Shown in pieces: positions 1-10,565 of a stretch of DNA of 64,000 nucleotides; position 1 is the first letter of the stretch; every line of letters begins with the position of its first letter. The stretch comes from Acanthosepion lycidas (lineage: Eukaryota; Mollusca; Cephalopoda; Sepiida; Sepiidae). The notes under the pieces are model-generated. The model was not told the DNA's origin and made no database searches. It saw only the letters and a list, made by a program, of their open reading frames with translations. The position numbers were made by a program, and so were the translations under genes. The stretch is from the NCBI GenBank assembly GCA_963932145.1, contig CAWVQA010000037.1, positions 22,913 to 86,912 of the forward strand, written 5' to 3'.

Positions 1-2
1 TA

Positions 3-210
3 TTGATTTTAACTAGTTTCAGAAGTTTTGACAAAGTTTTATTTAAGATTTTTTGTTTTACACTACTTTAAATTTCATAGCGATTTACATGCAAAATCTA
101 GCTGTTTTGTCTACTTTTTAACGCTAGGTTTGTAAATATCAATAACTGTTTGAAAACATTAGAAAAACAATGAAATTATTGAAAATCGATATGAAATCAA
201 TCAAAACTTA
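3..210 (+). repeat. Class A monomer (208 bp)
   Basis: Class A is the most divergent common type. Diagnostic states are GTTTTATTT, AGATTTTTTG in place of AGATTTTATG, CACTACTTTAAATTTCAT in place of CACAACTTTTAATTACAT, TCTAGCTGTTTTGTC, and an extra G in GCTAGGTTTG that makes the unit 208 bp. Other copies start at 832 (one T missing in GTTTTATTA), 2902, 3731, 5181, 6009, 7873, 10151 and 35410. From about 17.4 kb onward there are related forms with TGTTTTGAC (A2, for example starting at 24639 and 54868) and, near the right end, a form with AGATTTTATG (A3, for example 57975 and 58597). A is nearly always followed by B in the left half, so A-B behaves as a linked pair. Confidence 0.92.
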
Positions 211-217
211 TTGATTT
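194..217. repeat. 8-bp inverted repeat across the monomer junction (example)
   Basis: AAATCAAT (194-201) is followed by an 8-base spacer and its exact reverse complement ATTGATTT (210-217), spanning the end of one unit and the start of the next. It recurs at most junctions. It is broken in front of every monomer that starts TAG (classes D and T), because the right arm becomes ATAGATTT with no matching change in the left arm. It is also broken where the left arm is AAATAAAT (four H' copies) or AAATCTAT (near 54647). The lack of compensating changes argues against strong selection for a hairpin. Confidence 0.75.
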
Positions 218-417
218 TAACTAGTTTCAGAAGTTTTGACAAAGTTATATTTAAGATTTTATGTTTTACACAACTTTTAATTACATAGCGATTTACATGC
301 AAAATCTAGCTTTTTTCACTACTTTTTAACGCTAGTTTGTAAATATCAATAACTGTTTGAAAACATTAGAAAAACAATGAAATTATTGAAAATCGATATG
401 AAATCAATCAAAACTTA
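211..417 (+). repeat. Class B monomer (reference unit, 207 bp)
   Basis: This copy is used as the coordinate reference. It begins TTGATTTTAACTAGTTTC and carries CAGAAG, GTTATATTT, ACACAACTTTTAATTACAT, TTTACATGC, TCTAGCTTTTTTCAC and GCTAGTTTG. It has 47 G+C in 207. It contains a SpeI hexamer (ACTAGT) near position 10 and a ClaI hexamer (ATCGAT) near 182, both shared by most copies. Class B is among the commonest types and usually follows a class A monomer, for example at 1039, 3110, 3939, 6217, 10359 and 35618. Several other classes look like B with a few changes, so B is close to the array consensus. Confidence 0.93.
360..413 (+). other. Six helically phased A-tracts (example in one monomer)
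   Basis: In the reference monomer, A-runs of 3-5 begin at unit positions 150, 160, 170, 179, 191 and 200, spaced 10, 10, 9, 12 and 9 bp apart. Each sits in a short word such as GAAAAC, GAAATT or CAAAAC. Runs of A repeated once per helical turn are the classical cause of intrinsic DNA curvature. The same words recur in nearly every monomer of the window. A role in nucleosome positioning or compaction is inference. Confidence 0.8.
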
Positions 418-624
418 TTGATTTTAACTAGTTTCAAATGTTTTGACAAAGTTTTATTTAAGATTTTATGTTTTACACAACTTTTAATTTCATAGCGATT
501 TACATGCAAAATCGAGCTGTTTTGACTACTTTTTAACGCTAGTTTGTAAATATCAATAACTGTTTGAAAACTTTAGAAAAACAATGAAATTATTGAAAAT
601 CGATATGAAATCAATCAAAACTTA
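418..624 (+). repeat. Class C monomer
   Basis: Diagnostic states are CAAATG in place of CAGAAG, GTTTTATTT, AATTTCAT, and AAAATCGAGCTGTTTTGAC in place of AAAATCTAGCTTTTTTCAC. This copy also has AAACTTTAG where most have AAACATTAG. Other C copies start at 2488, 3317, 5596 and 37067. The variants near 18525 and 45443 have CGAGCTC (a SacI hexamer, GAGCTC) and are members of the long collinear duplication. Confidence 0.88.
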
Positions 625-831
625 TAGATTTTAACTAGTTTCAGAAGTTTTGACAAAGTTATATTTAAGATTTTATGTTTTACACAACTTTTAATTACAT
701 AGCGATTTCATTGCAAAATCTAGCTTTTTTCACTACTTTTTAACGCTAGTTTGTAAATATCAATAACTGTTTGAAAACATTAGAAAAACAATGAAATTAT
801 TGAAAATCGATATGAAATCAATCAAAACTTA
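625..831 (+). repeat. Class D monomer
   Basis: D begins TAGATTTT rather than TTGATTTT. It keeps TTTTGAC (TTTGAC with one T lost in some copies), GTTATATTT and AATTACAT, and has TTTCATTGC in place of TTTACATGC. It follows class C in the A-B-C-D quartets at 3-831 and 2902-3730. Copies with the one-base loss start at 12014 and 37274. D combines the left start state of class T with the right part of class H, so it may be an old T/H recombinant that has since been amplified; that origin is inference. Confidence 0.82.
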
Positions 832-1245
832 TTGATTTTAACTAGTTTCAGAAGTTTTGACAAAGTTTTATTAAGATTTTTTGTTTTACACTACTTTAAA
901 TTTCATAGCGATTTACATGCAAAATCTAGCTGTTTTGTCTACTTTTTAACGCTAGGTTTGTAAATATCAATAACTGTTTGAAAACATTAGAAAAACAATG
1001 AAATTATTGAAAATCGATATGAAATCAATCAAAACTTATTGATTTTAACTAGTTTCAGAAGTTTTGACAAAGTTATATTTAAGATTTTATGTTTTACACA
1101 ACTTTTAATTACATAGCGATTTACATGCAAAATCTAGCTTTTTTCACTACTTTTTAACGCTAGTTTGTAAATATCAATAACTGTTTGAAAACATTAGAAA
1201 AACAATGAAATTATTGAAAATCGATATGAAATCAATCAAAACTTA

Positions 1246-1452
1246 TTGATTTTAACTAGTTTCAAAAGTTTTGACAAAGTTATACTTAAGATTTTATGTT
1301 TTACACAACTTTTAATTTCATAGCGATTTACATGCAAAATCGAGCTGTTTTGACTACTTTTTAACGCTAGTTTGTAAATATCAATAACTGTTTGAAAACT
1401 TTAGAAAAACAATGAAATTATTGAAAATCGATATGAAATCAATCAAAACTTA
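1246..1452 (+). repeat. Class C' monomer
   Basis: It resembles class C but has CAAAAG, GTTATACTT and AAACTTTAG. The TATACTTAAG stretch creates an AflII hexamer (CTTAAG) shared only with class K. Other copies start at 4146, 6424, 8288, 10566 and near 33.13 and 34.79 kb. The copies at 8288 and 10566 share a private T-to-C change (ACTGTCTG), which marks the 2,278-bp duplication of that stretch. Confidence 0.86.
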
Positions 1453-1659
1453 TAGATTTTAACTAGTTTCAGAAGTTTTCACAAAGTTATATTTAAGATT
1501 TTATGTTTTACACAACTTTTAATTACATAGCGATTTACATGCAAAATCAAGCTGTTTTGACTACTTTTTAACGCTAGTGTGTAAATATAAATAACTTTTT
1601 GAAAACATTAGAAAAACAATGAAATTATTGAAAATCGATATGAAATCAATCAAAACTTA
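1453..1659 (+). repeat. Hybrid monomer T/K (first copy)
   Basis: The left part is class T (TAGATTTT, TTTTCAC, GTTATATTT, AATTACAT) and the right part is class K (AATCAAGCTG, GCTAGTGTG, AATATAAATAACTTTTTG). The switch falls between about positions 72 and 97. In the stretch starting 6424 the order is C'-T-K-F-G with complete T and K, while here it is C'-hybrid-F-G, so a one-monomer deletion by exchange between T and K explains the structure. Further copies lie at 4353-4559 and 33339-33545. Confidence 0.85.
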
Positions 1660-1866
1660 TTGATTTTAATAAGTTTCAGAAGTTTTGACAAAGTTTTATT
1701 TAAGATTTTATGTTTTACACAACTTTTAATTACATAGCGATTTACATGCAAAATCTAGCTTTTTTCACTACTTTTTAACGCTAGTTTGTAAATATCAATA
1801 ACTGTTTGAAAACATTAGAAAAACAATGAAATTATTGAAAATCGATATGAAATCAATCAAAACTTA

Positions 1867-2073
1867 TTGATTTTAACTAGTTTCAAAAGTTTTGACAAAG
1901 TTTTATTTAAGATTTTATGTTTTACACAACTTTTAATTTCATAGCGATTTACATGCAAAATCGAGCTGTTTTGACTACTTTTTAACGCTAGTTTGTAAAT
2001 ATCAATAACTGTTTGAAAACATTAGAAAAACAATGAAATTATTGAAAATCGATATGAAATCAATCAAAACTTA
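1867..2073 (+). repeat. Class G monomer
   Basis: Diagnostic states are CAAAAG, GTTTTATTT, AATTTCAT, AAAATCGAGCTGTTTTGAC, GCTAGTTTG and AAACATTAG. G usually precedes class T, and the copies between 7252 and 11.4 kb and at 33.75 and 36.03 kb end in ATCGACATG, which removes the ClaI hexamer. G is frequent throughout the window, including 4767, 7252, 8909, 9530, 11187, 13669 and 38929. It differs from C mainly at CAAAAG/CAAATG and from C' at GTTTTATTT/GTTATACTT. Confidence 0.86.
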
Positions 2074-2280
2074 TTGATTTTAACTAGTTTCAGAAGTTTT
2101 GACAAAGTTATATTTAAGATTTTATGTTTTACACAACTTTTAATTACATAGCGATTTCATTGCAAAATCTAGCTTTTTTCACTACTTTTTAACGCTAGTG
2201 TGTAAATATCAATAACTGTTTGAAAACATTAGAAAAACAATGAAATTATTGAAAATCGATATGAAATCAATCAAAACTTA
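2074..2280 (+). repeat. Class H monomer
   Basis: H has CAGAAG, GTTATATTT, AATTACAT, TTTCATTGC, TCTAGCTTTTTTCAC and usually GCTAGTGTG. It commonly precedes a class A monomer, for example at 7666, 9944 and 36446. A later variant has AAAATTTAGC (for example 24432 and 54661). Relative to B, the class is set mainly by CATTGC for CATGC and by the G in GTGTG. Confidence 0.86.
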
Positions 2281-3730
2281 TTGATTTTAACTAGTTTCAG
2301 AAGTTTTGACAAAGTTATATTTAAGATTTTATGTTTTACACAACTTTTAATTACATAGCGATTTACATGCAAAATCTAGCTTTTTTCACTACTTTTTAAC
2401 GCTAGTTTGTAAATATCAATAACTGTTTGAAAACATTAGAAAAACAATGAAATTATTGAAAATCGATATGAAATCAATCAAAACTTATTGATTTTAACTA
2501 GTTTCAAATGTTTTGACAAAGTTTTATTTAAGATTTTATGTTTTACACAACTTTTAATTTCATAGCGATTTACATGCAAAATCGAGCTGTTTTGACTACT
2601 TTTTAACGCTAGTTTGTAAATATCAATAACTGTTTGAAAACATTAGAAAAACAATGAAATTATTGAAAATCGATATGAAATCAATCAAAACTTATTGATT
2701 TTAACTAGTTTCAGAAGTTTTGACAAAGTTATATTTAAGATTTTATGTTTTACACAACTTTTAATTACATAGCGATTTCATTGCAAAATCTAGCTTTTTT
2801 CACTACTTTTTAACGCTAGTGTGTAAATATCAATAACTGTTTGAAAACATTAGAAAAACAATGAAATTATTGAAAATCGATATGAAATCAATCAAAACTT
2901 ATTGATTTTAACTAGTTTCAGAAGTTTTGACAAAGTTTTATTTAAGATTTTTTGTTTTACACTACTTTAAATTTCATAGCGATTTACATGCAAAATCTAG
3001 CTGTTTTGTCTACTTTTTAACGCTAGGTTTGTAAATATCAATAACTGTTTGAAAACATTAGAAAAACAATGAAATTATTGAAAATCGATATGAAATCAAT
3101 CAAAACTTATTGATTTTAACTAGTTTCAGAAGTTTTGACAAAGTTATATTTAAGATTTTATGTTTTACACAACTTTTAATTACATAGCGATTTACATGCA
3201 AAATCTAGCTTTTTTCACTACTTTTTAACGCTAGTTTGTAAATATCAATAACTGTTTGAAAACATTAGAAAAACAATGAAATTATTGAAAATCGATATGA
3301 AATCAATCAAAACTTATTGATTTTAACTAGTTTCAAATGTTTTGACAAAGTTTTATTTAAGATTTTATGTTTTACACAACTTTTAATTTCATAGCGATTT
3401 ACATGCAAAATCGAGCTGTTTTGACTACTTTTTAACGCTAGTTTGTAAATATCAATAACTGTTTGAAAACTTTAGAAAAACAATGAAATTATTGAAAATC
3501 GATATGAAATCAATCAAAACTTATAGATTTTAACTAGTTTCAGAAGTTTTGACAAAGTTATATTTAAGATTTTATGTTTTACACAACTTTTAATTACATA
3601 GCGATTTCATTGCAAAATCTAGCTTTTTTCACTACTTTTTAACGCTAGTGTGTAAATATCAATAACTGTTTGAAAACATTAGAAAAACAATGAAATTATT
3701 GAAAATCGATATGAAATCAATCAAAACTTA

Positions 3731-5180
3731 TTGATTTTAACTAGTTTCAGAAGTTTTGACAAAGTTTTATTTAAGATTTTTTGTTTTACACTACTTTAAA
3801 TTTCATAGCGATTTACATGCAAAATCTAGCTGTTTTGTCTACTTTTTAACGCTAGGTTTGTAAATATCAATAACTGTTTGAAAACATTAGAAAAACAATG
3901 AAATTATTGAAAATCGATATGAAATCAATCAAAACTTATTGATTTTAACTAGTTTCAGAAGTTTTGACAAAGTTATATTTAAGATTTTATGTTTTACACA
4001 ACTTTTAATTACATAGCGATTTACATGCAAAATCTAGCTTTTTTCACTACTTTTTAACGCTAGTTTGTAAATATCAATAACTGTTTGAAAACATTAGAAA
4101 AACAATGAAATTATTGAAAATCGATATGAAATCAATCAAAACTTATTGATTTTAACTAGTTTCAAAAGTTTTGACAAAGTTATACTTAAGATTTTATGTT
4201 TTACACAACTTTTAATTTCATAGCGATTTACATGCAAAATCGAGCTGTTTTGACTACTTTTTAACGCTAGTTTGTAAATATCAATAACTGTTTGAAAACT
4301 TTAGAAAAACAATGAAATTATTGAAAATCGATATGAAATCAATCAAAACTTATAGATTTTAACTAGTTTCAGAAGTTTTCACAAAGTTATATTTAAGATT
4401 TTATGTTTTACACAACTTTTAATTACATAGCGATTTACATGCAAAATCAAGCTGTTTTGACTACTTTTTAACGCTAGTGTGTAAATATAAATAACTTTTT
4501 GAAAACATTAGAAAAACAATGAAATTATTGAAAATCGATATGAAATCAATCAAAACTTATTGATTTTAATAAGTTTCAGAAGTTTTGACAAAGTTTTATT
4601 TAAGATTTTATGTTTTACACAACTTTTAATTACATAGCGATTTACATGCAAAATCTAGCTTTTTTCACTACTTTTTAACGCTAGTTTGTAAATATCAATA
4701 ACTGTTTGAAAACATTAGAAAAACAATGAAATTATTGAAAATCGATATGAAATCAATCAAAACTTATTGATTTTAACTAGTTTCAAAAGTTTTGACAAAG
4801 TTTTATTTAAGATTTTATGTTTTACACAACTTTTAATTTCATAGCGATTTACATGCAAAATCGAGCTGTTTTGACTACTTTTTAACGCTAGTTTGTAAAT
4901 ATCAATAACTGTTTGAAAACATTAGAAAAACAATGAAATTATTGAAAATCGATATGAAATCAATCAAAACTTATTGATTTTAACTAGTTTCAGAAGTTTT
5001 GACAAAGTTATATTTAAGATTTTATGTTTTACACAACTTTTAATTACATAGCGATTTCATTGCAAAATCTAGCTTTTTTCACTACTTTTTAACGCTAGTG
5101 TGTAAATATCAATAACTGTTTGAAAACATTAGAAAAACAATGAAATTATTGAAAATCGATATGAAATCAATCAAAACTTA
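3731..5180. repeat. 7-monomer higher-order block, copy 2
   Basis: This is the second copy of the A-B-C'-T/K-F-G-H block at 832-2280, with the same rare hybrid monomer (4353-4559) and the same AATAAG-bearing F monomer (4560-4766). A third, slightly different version with the hybrid occurs near 32.7-34.2 kb, with an extra T monomer between G and H. Confidence 0.88.
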
Positions 5181-6630
5181 TTGATTTTAACTAGTTTCAG
5201 AAGTTTTGACAAAGTTTTATTTAAGATTTTTTGTTTTACACTACTTTAAATTTCATAGCGATTTACATGCAAAATCTAGCTGTTTTGTCTACTTTTTAAC
5301 GCTAGGTTTGTAAATATCAATAACTGTTTGAAAACATTAGAAAAACAATGAAATTATTGAAAATCGATATGAAATCAATCAAAACTTATTGATTTTAACT
5401 AGTTTCAGAAGTTTTGACAAAGTTATATTTAAGATTTTATGTTTTACACAACTTTTAATTACATAGCGATTTACATGCAAAATCTAGCTTTTTTCACTAC
5501 TTTTTAACGCTAGTTTCTAAATATCAATAACTGTTTGAAAACATTAGAAAAACAATGAAATTATTGAAGATCGATATGAAATCAATCAAAACTTATTGAT
5601 TTTAACTAGTTTCAAATGTTTTGACAAAGTTTTATTTAAGATTTTATGTTTTACACAACTTTTAATTTCATAGCGATTTACATGCAAAATCGAGCTGTTT
5701 TGACTACTTTTTAACGCTAGTTTGTAAATATCAATAACTGTTTGAAAACATTAGAAAAACAATGAAATTATTGAAAATCGATATGAAATCAATCAAAACT
5801 TTTAGATTTTAACTAGTTTCAGAAGTTTGACAAAGTTATATTTAAGATTTTATGTTTTACACAACTTTTAATTACATAGCGATTTCATAGCAAAATCTAG
5901 CTTTTTTCACTACTTTTTAACGCTAGTTTGTAAATATCAATAACTGTTTGAAAACATTAGAAAAACAATGAAATTATTGAAAATCGATATGAAATCAATC
6001 AAAACTTATTGATTTTAACTAGTTTCAGAAGTTTTGACAAAGTTTTATTTAAGATTTTTTGTTTTACACTACTTTAAATTTCATAGCGATTTACATGCAA
6101 AATCTAGCTGTTTTGTCTACTTTTTAACGCTAGGTTTGTAAATATCAATAACTGTTTGAAAACATTAGAAAAACAATGAAATTATTGAAAATCGATATGA
6201 AATCAATCAAAACTTATTGATTTTAACTAGTTTCAGAAGTTTTGACAAAGTTATATTTAAGATTTTATGTTTTACACAACTTTTAATTACATAGCGATTT
6301 ACATGCAAAATCTAGCTTTTTTCACTACTTTTTAACGCTAGTTTGTAAATATCAATAACTGTTTGAAAACATTAGAAAAACAATGAAATTATTGAAAATC
6401 GATATGAAATCAATCAAAACTTATTGATTTTAACTAGTTTCAAAAGTTTTGACAAAGTTATACTTAAGATTTTATGTTTTACACAACTTTTAATTTCATA
6501 GCGATTTACATGCAAAATCGAGCTGTTTTGACTACTTTTTAACGCTAGTTTGTAAATATCAATAACTGTTTGAAAACTTTAGAAAAACAATGAAATTATT
6601 GAAAATCGATATGAAATCAATCAAAACTTA

Positions 6631-6837
6631 TAGATTTTAACTAGTTTCAGAAGTTTTCACAAAGTTATATTTAAGATTTTATGTTTTACACAACTTTTAA
6701 TTACATAGCGATTTACATGTAAAATCTAGCTTTTTTCACTACTTTTTAACGCTAGTTTGTAAATATCAATAACTGTTTGAAAACATTAGAAAAACAATGA
6801 AATTATTGAAAATCGATATGAAATCAATCAAAACTTA
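6631..6837 (+). repeat. Class T monomer
   Basis: T begins TAGATTTT and has TTTTCAC in place of TTTTGAC, with GTTATATTT, AATTACAT and TCTAGCTTTTTTCAC. Some copies read TTTACATGT (here, 8495, 10773), others TTTACATGC (7459, 9116, 9737). The TAG start breaks the junction inverted repeat described separately. T most often follows G or C'. Confidence 0.87.
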
Positions 6838-7044
6838 TTGATTTTAACTAGTTTCAGAAGTTTTGACAAAGTTATACTTAAGATTTTATGTTTTACACAA
6901 CTTTTAATTTCATAGCGATTTACATGCAAAATCAAGCTGTTTTGACTACTTTTTAACGCTAGTGTGTAAATATAAATAACTTTTTGAAAACATTAGAAAA
7001 ACAATGAAATTATTGAAAATCGATATGAAATCAATCAAAACTTA
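6838..7044 (+). repeat. Class K monomer
   Basis: K has CAGAAG, GTTATACTT (AflII hexamer), AATTTCAT, AAAATCAAGCTGTTTTGAC, GCTAGTGTG or GCTAGTTTG, and a distinctive right part AATATAAATAACTTTTTG in place of AATATCAATAACTGTTTG. Copies at 8702, 9323, 10980 and 35825 read ACATTCAAAATC, a private change that marks their common descent. K follows T in the left region and often follows D or T elsewhere. Confidence 0.87.
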
Positions 7045-7251
7045 TTGATTTTAACTAGTTTCAGAAGTTTTGACAAAGTTTTATTTAAGATTTTATGTTT
7101 TACACAACTTTTAATTACATAGCGATTTACATGCAAAATCTAGCTTTTTTCACTACTTTTTAACGCTAGTTTGTAAATATCAATAACTGTTTGAAAACAT
7201 TAGAAAAACAATGAAATTATTGAAAATCGATATGAAATCAATCAAAACTTA
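7045..7251 (+). repeat. Class F monomer
   Basis: F is B-like with GTTTTATTT instead of GTTATATTT, and AATTACAT, TTTACATGC and TCTAGCTTTTTTCAC. It usually sits between K and G. Two left copies, at 1660 and 4560, share a private AATAAG in place of AACTAG that destroys the SpeI hexamer; this is a clean marker of the 2.9-kb duplication. Confidence 0.82.
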
Positions 7252-8287
7252 TTGATTTTAACTAGTTTCAAAAGTTTTGACAAAGTTTTATTTAAGATTT
7301 TATGTTTTACACAACTTTTAATTTCATAGCGATTTACATGCAAAATCGAGCTGTTTTGACTACTTTTTAACGCTAGTTTGTAAATATCAATAACTGTTTG
7401 AAAACATTAGAAAAACAATGAAATTATTGAAAATCGACATGAAATCAATCAAAACTTATAGATTTTAACTAGTTTCAGAAGTTTTCACAAAGTTATATTT
7501 AAGATTTTATGTTTTACACAACTTTTAATTACATAGCGATTTACATGCAAAATCTAGCTTTTTTCACTACTTTTTAACGCTAGTTTGTAAATATCAATAA
7601 CTGTTTGAAAACATTAGAAAAACAATGAAATTATTGAAAATCGATATGAAATCAATCAAAACTTATTGATTTTAACTAGTTTCAGAAGTTTTGACAAAGT
7701 TATATTTAAGATTTTATGTTTTACACAACTTTTAATTACATAGCGATTTCATTGCAAAATCTAGCTTTTTTCACTACTTTTTAACGCTAGTGTGTAAATA
7801 TCAATAACTGTTTGAAAACATTAGAAAAACAATGAAATTATTGAAAATCGATATGAAATCAATCAAAACTTATTGATTTTAACTAGTTTCAGAAGTTTTG
7901 ACAAAGTTTTATTTAAGATTTTTTGTTTTACACTACTTTAAATTTCATAGCGATTTACATGCAAAATCTAGCTGTTTTGTCTACTTTTTAACGCTAGGTT
8001 TGTAAATATCAATAACTGTTTGAAAACATTAGAAAAACAATGAAATTATTGAAAATCGATATGAAATCAATCAAAACTTATTGATTTTAACTAGTTTCAG
8101 AAGTTTTGACAAAGTTATATTTAAGATTTTATGTTTTACACAACTTTTAATTACATAGCGATTTACATGTAAAATCTAGCTTTTTTCACTACTTTTTAAC
8201 GCTAGTTTGTAAATATCAATAACTGTTTGAAAACATTAGAAAAACAATGAAATTATTGAAAATCGATTTGAAATCAATCAAAACTTA

Positions 8288-10565
8288 TTGATTTTAACTA
8301 GTTTCAAAAGTTTTGACAAAGTTATACTTAAGATTTTATGTTTTACACAACTTTTAATTTCATAGCGATTTACATGCAAAATCGAGCTGTTTTGACTACT
8401 TTTTAACGCTAGTTTGTAAATATCAATAACTGTCTGAAAACTTTAGAAAAACAATGAAATTATTGAAAATCGATATGAAATCAATCAAAACTTATAGATT
8501 TTAACTAGTTTCAGAAGTTTTCACAAAGTTATATTTAAGATTTTATGTTTTACACAACTTTTAATTACATAGCGATTTACATGTAAAATCTAGCTTTTTT
8601 CACTACTTTTTAACGCTAGTTTGTAAATATCAATAACTGTTTGAAAACATTAGAAAAACAATGAAATTATTGAAAATCGATATGAAATCAATCAAAACTT
8701 ATTGATTTTAACTAGTTTCAGAAGTTTTGACAAAGTTATACTTAAGATTTTATGTTTTACACAACTTTTAATTTCATAGCGATTTACATTCAAAATCAAG
8801 CTGTTTTGACTACTTTTTAACGCTAGTGTGTAAATATAAATAACTTTTTGAAAACATTAGAAAAACAATGAAATTATTGAAAATCGATATGAAATCAATC
8901 AAAACTTATTGATTTTAACTAGTTTCAAAAGTTTTGACAAAGTTTTATTTAAGATTTTATGTTTTACACAACTTTTAATTTCATAGCGATTTACATGCAA
9001 AATCGAGCTGTTTTGACTACTTTTTAACGCTAGTTTGTAAATATCAATAACTGTTTGAAAACATTAGAAAAACAATGAAATTATTGAAAATCGACATGAA
9101 ATCAATCAAAACTTATAGATTTTAACTAGTTTCAGAAGTTTTCACAAAGTTATATTTAAGATTTTATGTTTTACACAACTTTTAATTACATAGCGATTTA
9201 CATGCAAAATCTAGCTTTTTTCACTACTTTTTAACGCTAGTTTGTAAATATCAATAACTGTTTGAAAACATTAGAAAAACAATGAAATTATTGAAAATCG
9301 ATATGAAATCAATCAAAACTTATTGATTTTAACTAGTTTCAGAAGTTTTGACAAAGTTATACTTAAGATTTTATGTTTTACACAACTTTTAATTTCATAG
9401 CGATTTACATTCAAAATCAAGCTGTTTTGACTACTTTTTAACGCTAGTGTGTAAATATAAATAACTTTTTGAAAACATTAGAAAAACAATGAAATTATTG
9501 AAAATCGATATGAAATCAATCAAAACTTATTGATTTTAACTAGTTTCAAAAGTTTTGACAAAGTTTTATTTAAGATTTTATGTTTTACACAACTTTTAAT
9601 TTCATAGCGATTTACATGCAAAATCGAGCTGTTTTGACTACTTTTTAACGCTAGTTTGTAAATATCAATAACTGTTTGAAAACATTAGAAAAACAATGAA
9701 ATTATTGAAAATCGACATGAAATCAATCAAAACTTATAGATTTTAACTAGTTTCAGAAGTTTTCACAAAGTTATATTTAAGATTTTATGTTTTACACAAC
9801 TTTTAATTACATAGCGATTTACATGCAAAATCTAGCTTTTTTCACTACTTTTTAACGCTAGTTTGTAAATATCAATAACTGTTTGAAAACATTAGAAAAA
9901 CAATGAAATTATTGAAAATCGATATGAAATCAATCAAAACTTATTGATTTTAACTAGTTTCAGAAGTTTTGACAAAGTTATATTTAAGATTTTATGTTTT
10001 ACACAACTTTTAATTACATAGCGATTTCATTGCAAAATCTAGCTTTTTTCACTACTTTTTAACGCTAGTGTGTAAATATCAATAACTGTTTGAAAACATT
10101 AGAAAAACAATGAAATTATTGAAAATCGATATGAAATCAATCAAAACTTATTGATTTTAACTAGTTTCAGAAGTTTTGACAAAGTTTTATTTAAGATTTT
10201 TTGTTTTACACTACTTTAAATTTCATAGCGATTTACATGCAAAATCTAGCTGTTTTGTCTACTTTTTAACGCTAGGTTTGTAAATATCAATAACTGTTTG
10301 AAAACATTAGAAAAACAATGAAATTATTGAAAATCGATATGAAATCAATCAAAACTTATTGATTTTAACTAGTTTCAGAAGTTTTGACAAAGTTATATTT
10401 AAGATTTTATGTTTTACACAACTTTTAATTACATAGCGATTTACATGCAAAATCTAGCTTTTTTCACTACTTTTTAACGCTAGTTTGTAAATATCAATAA
10501 CTGTTTGAAAACATTAGAAAAACAATGAAATTATTGAAAATCGATATGAAATCAATCAAAACTTA
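8288..10565. repeat. 11-monomer unit repeated from 10566
   Basis: The private ACTGTCTG change in C' occurs at 8432 and 10710, 2,278 bp apart, which equals 11 monomers plus the extra base of class A. Both copies start C'-T-K(ACATTC)-G-T. The second copy then goes directly to H, while the first has the added K-G-T triplet. Confidence 0.82.
8702..9943. repeat. Tandem duplication of a 3-monomer unit K-G-T (2 x 621 bp)
   Basis: Units 8702-9322 and 9323-9943 each read K, G, T. Both K copies carry the private ACATTC change (T at 8790 and 9411, 621 bp apart) and both G copies carry ATCGACATG. The parallel stretch at 10980-11600 has only one K-G-T, so the duplication is local and recent relative to its surroundings. 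Confidence 0.88.

Larger units (their letters stand above)
832..2280. repeat. 7-monomer higher-order block, copy 1
   Basis: The order is A, B, C', T/K hybrid, F with AATAAG, G, H. The same order recurs at 3731-5180. The private AATAAG change lies at 1670 here and at 4570 there, 2,900 bp apart. Copy 1 lacks one T in its class A member, so it is 1 bp shorter. Between the two copies lie B-C-H and an A-B-C-D quartet, so the full repeat distance is 14 monomers. Confidence 0.88.

Noticed and set aside
232..250. Bacterial promoter-like TTGACA near TATATT in each monomer
   Set aside because: The spacing between the two words is about 4 bases rather than 16-18, no gene follows, and the array is of eukaryotic type.
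291..305. Octamer-like factor site in ACATGCAAAATC
   Set aside because: It differs from the ATGCAAAT octamer at the last base, and it is a fixed part of an AT-rich repeat with no promoter context.
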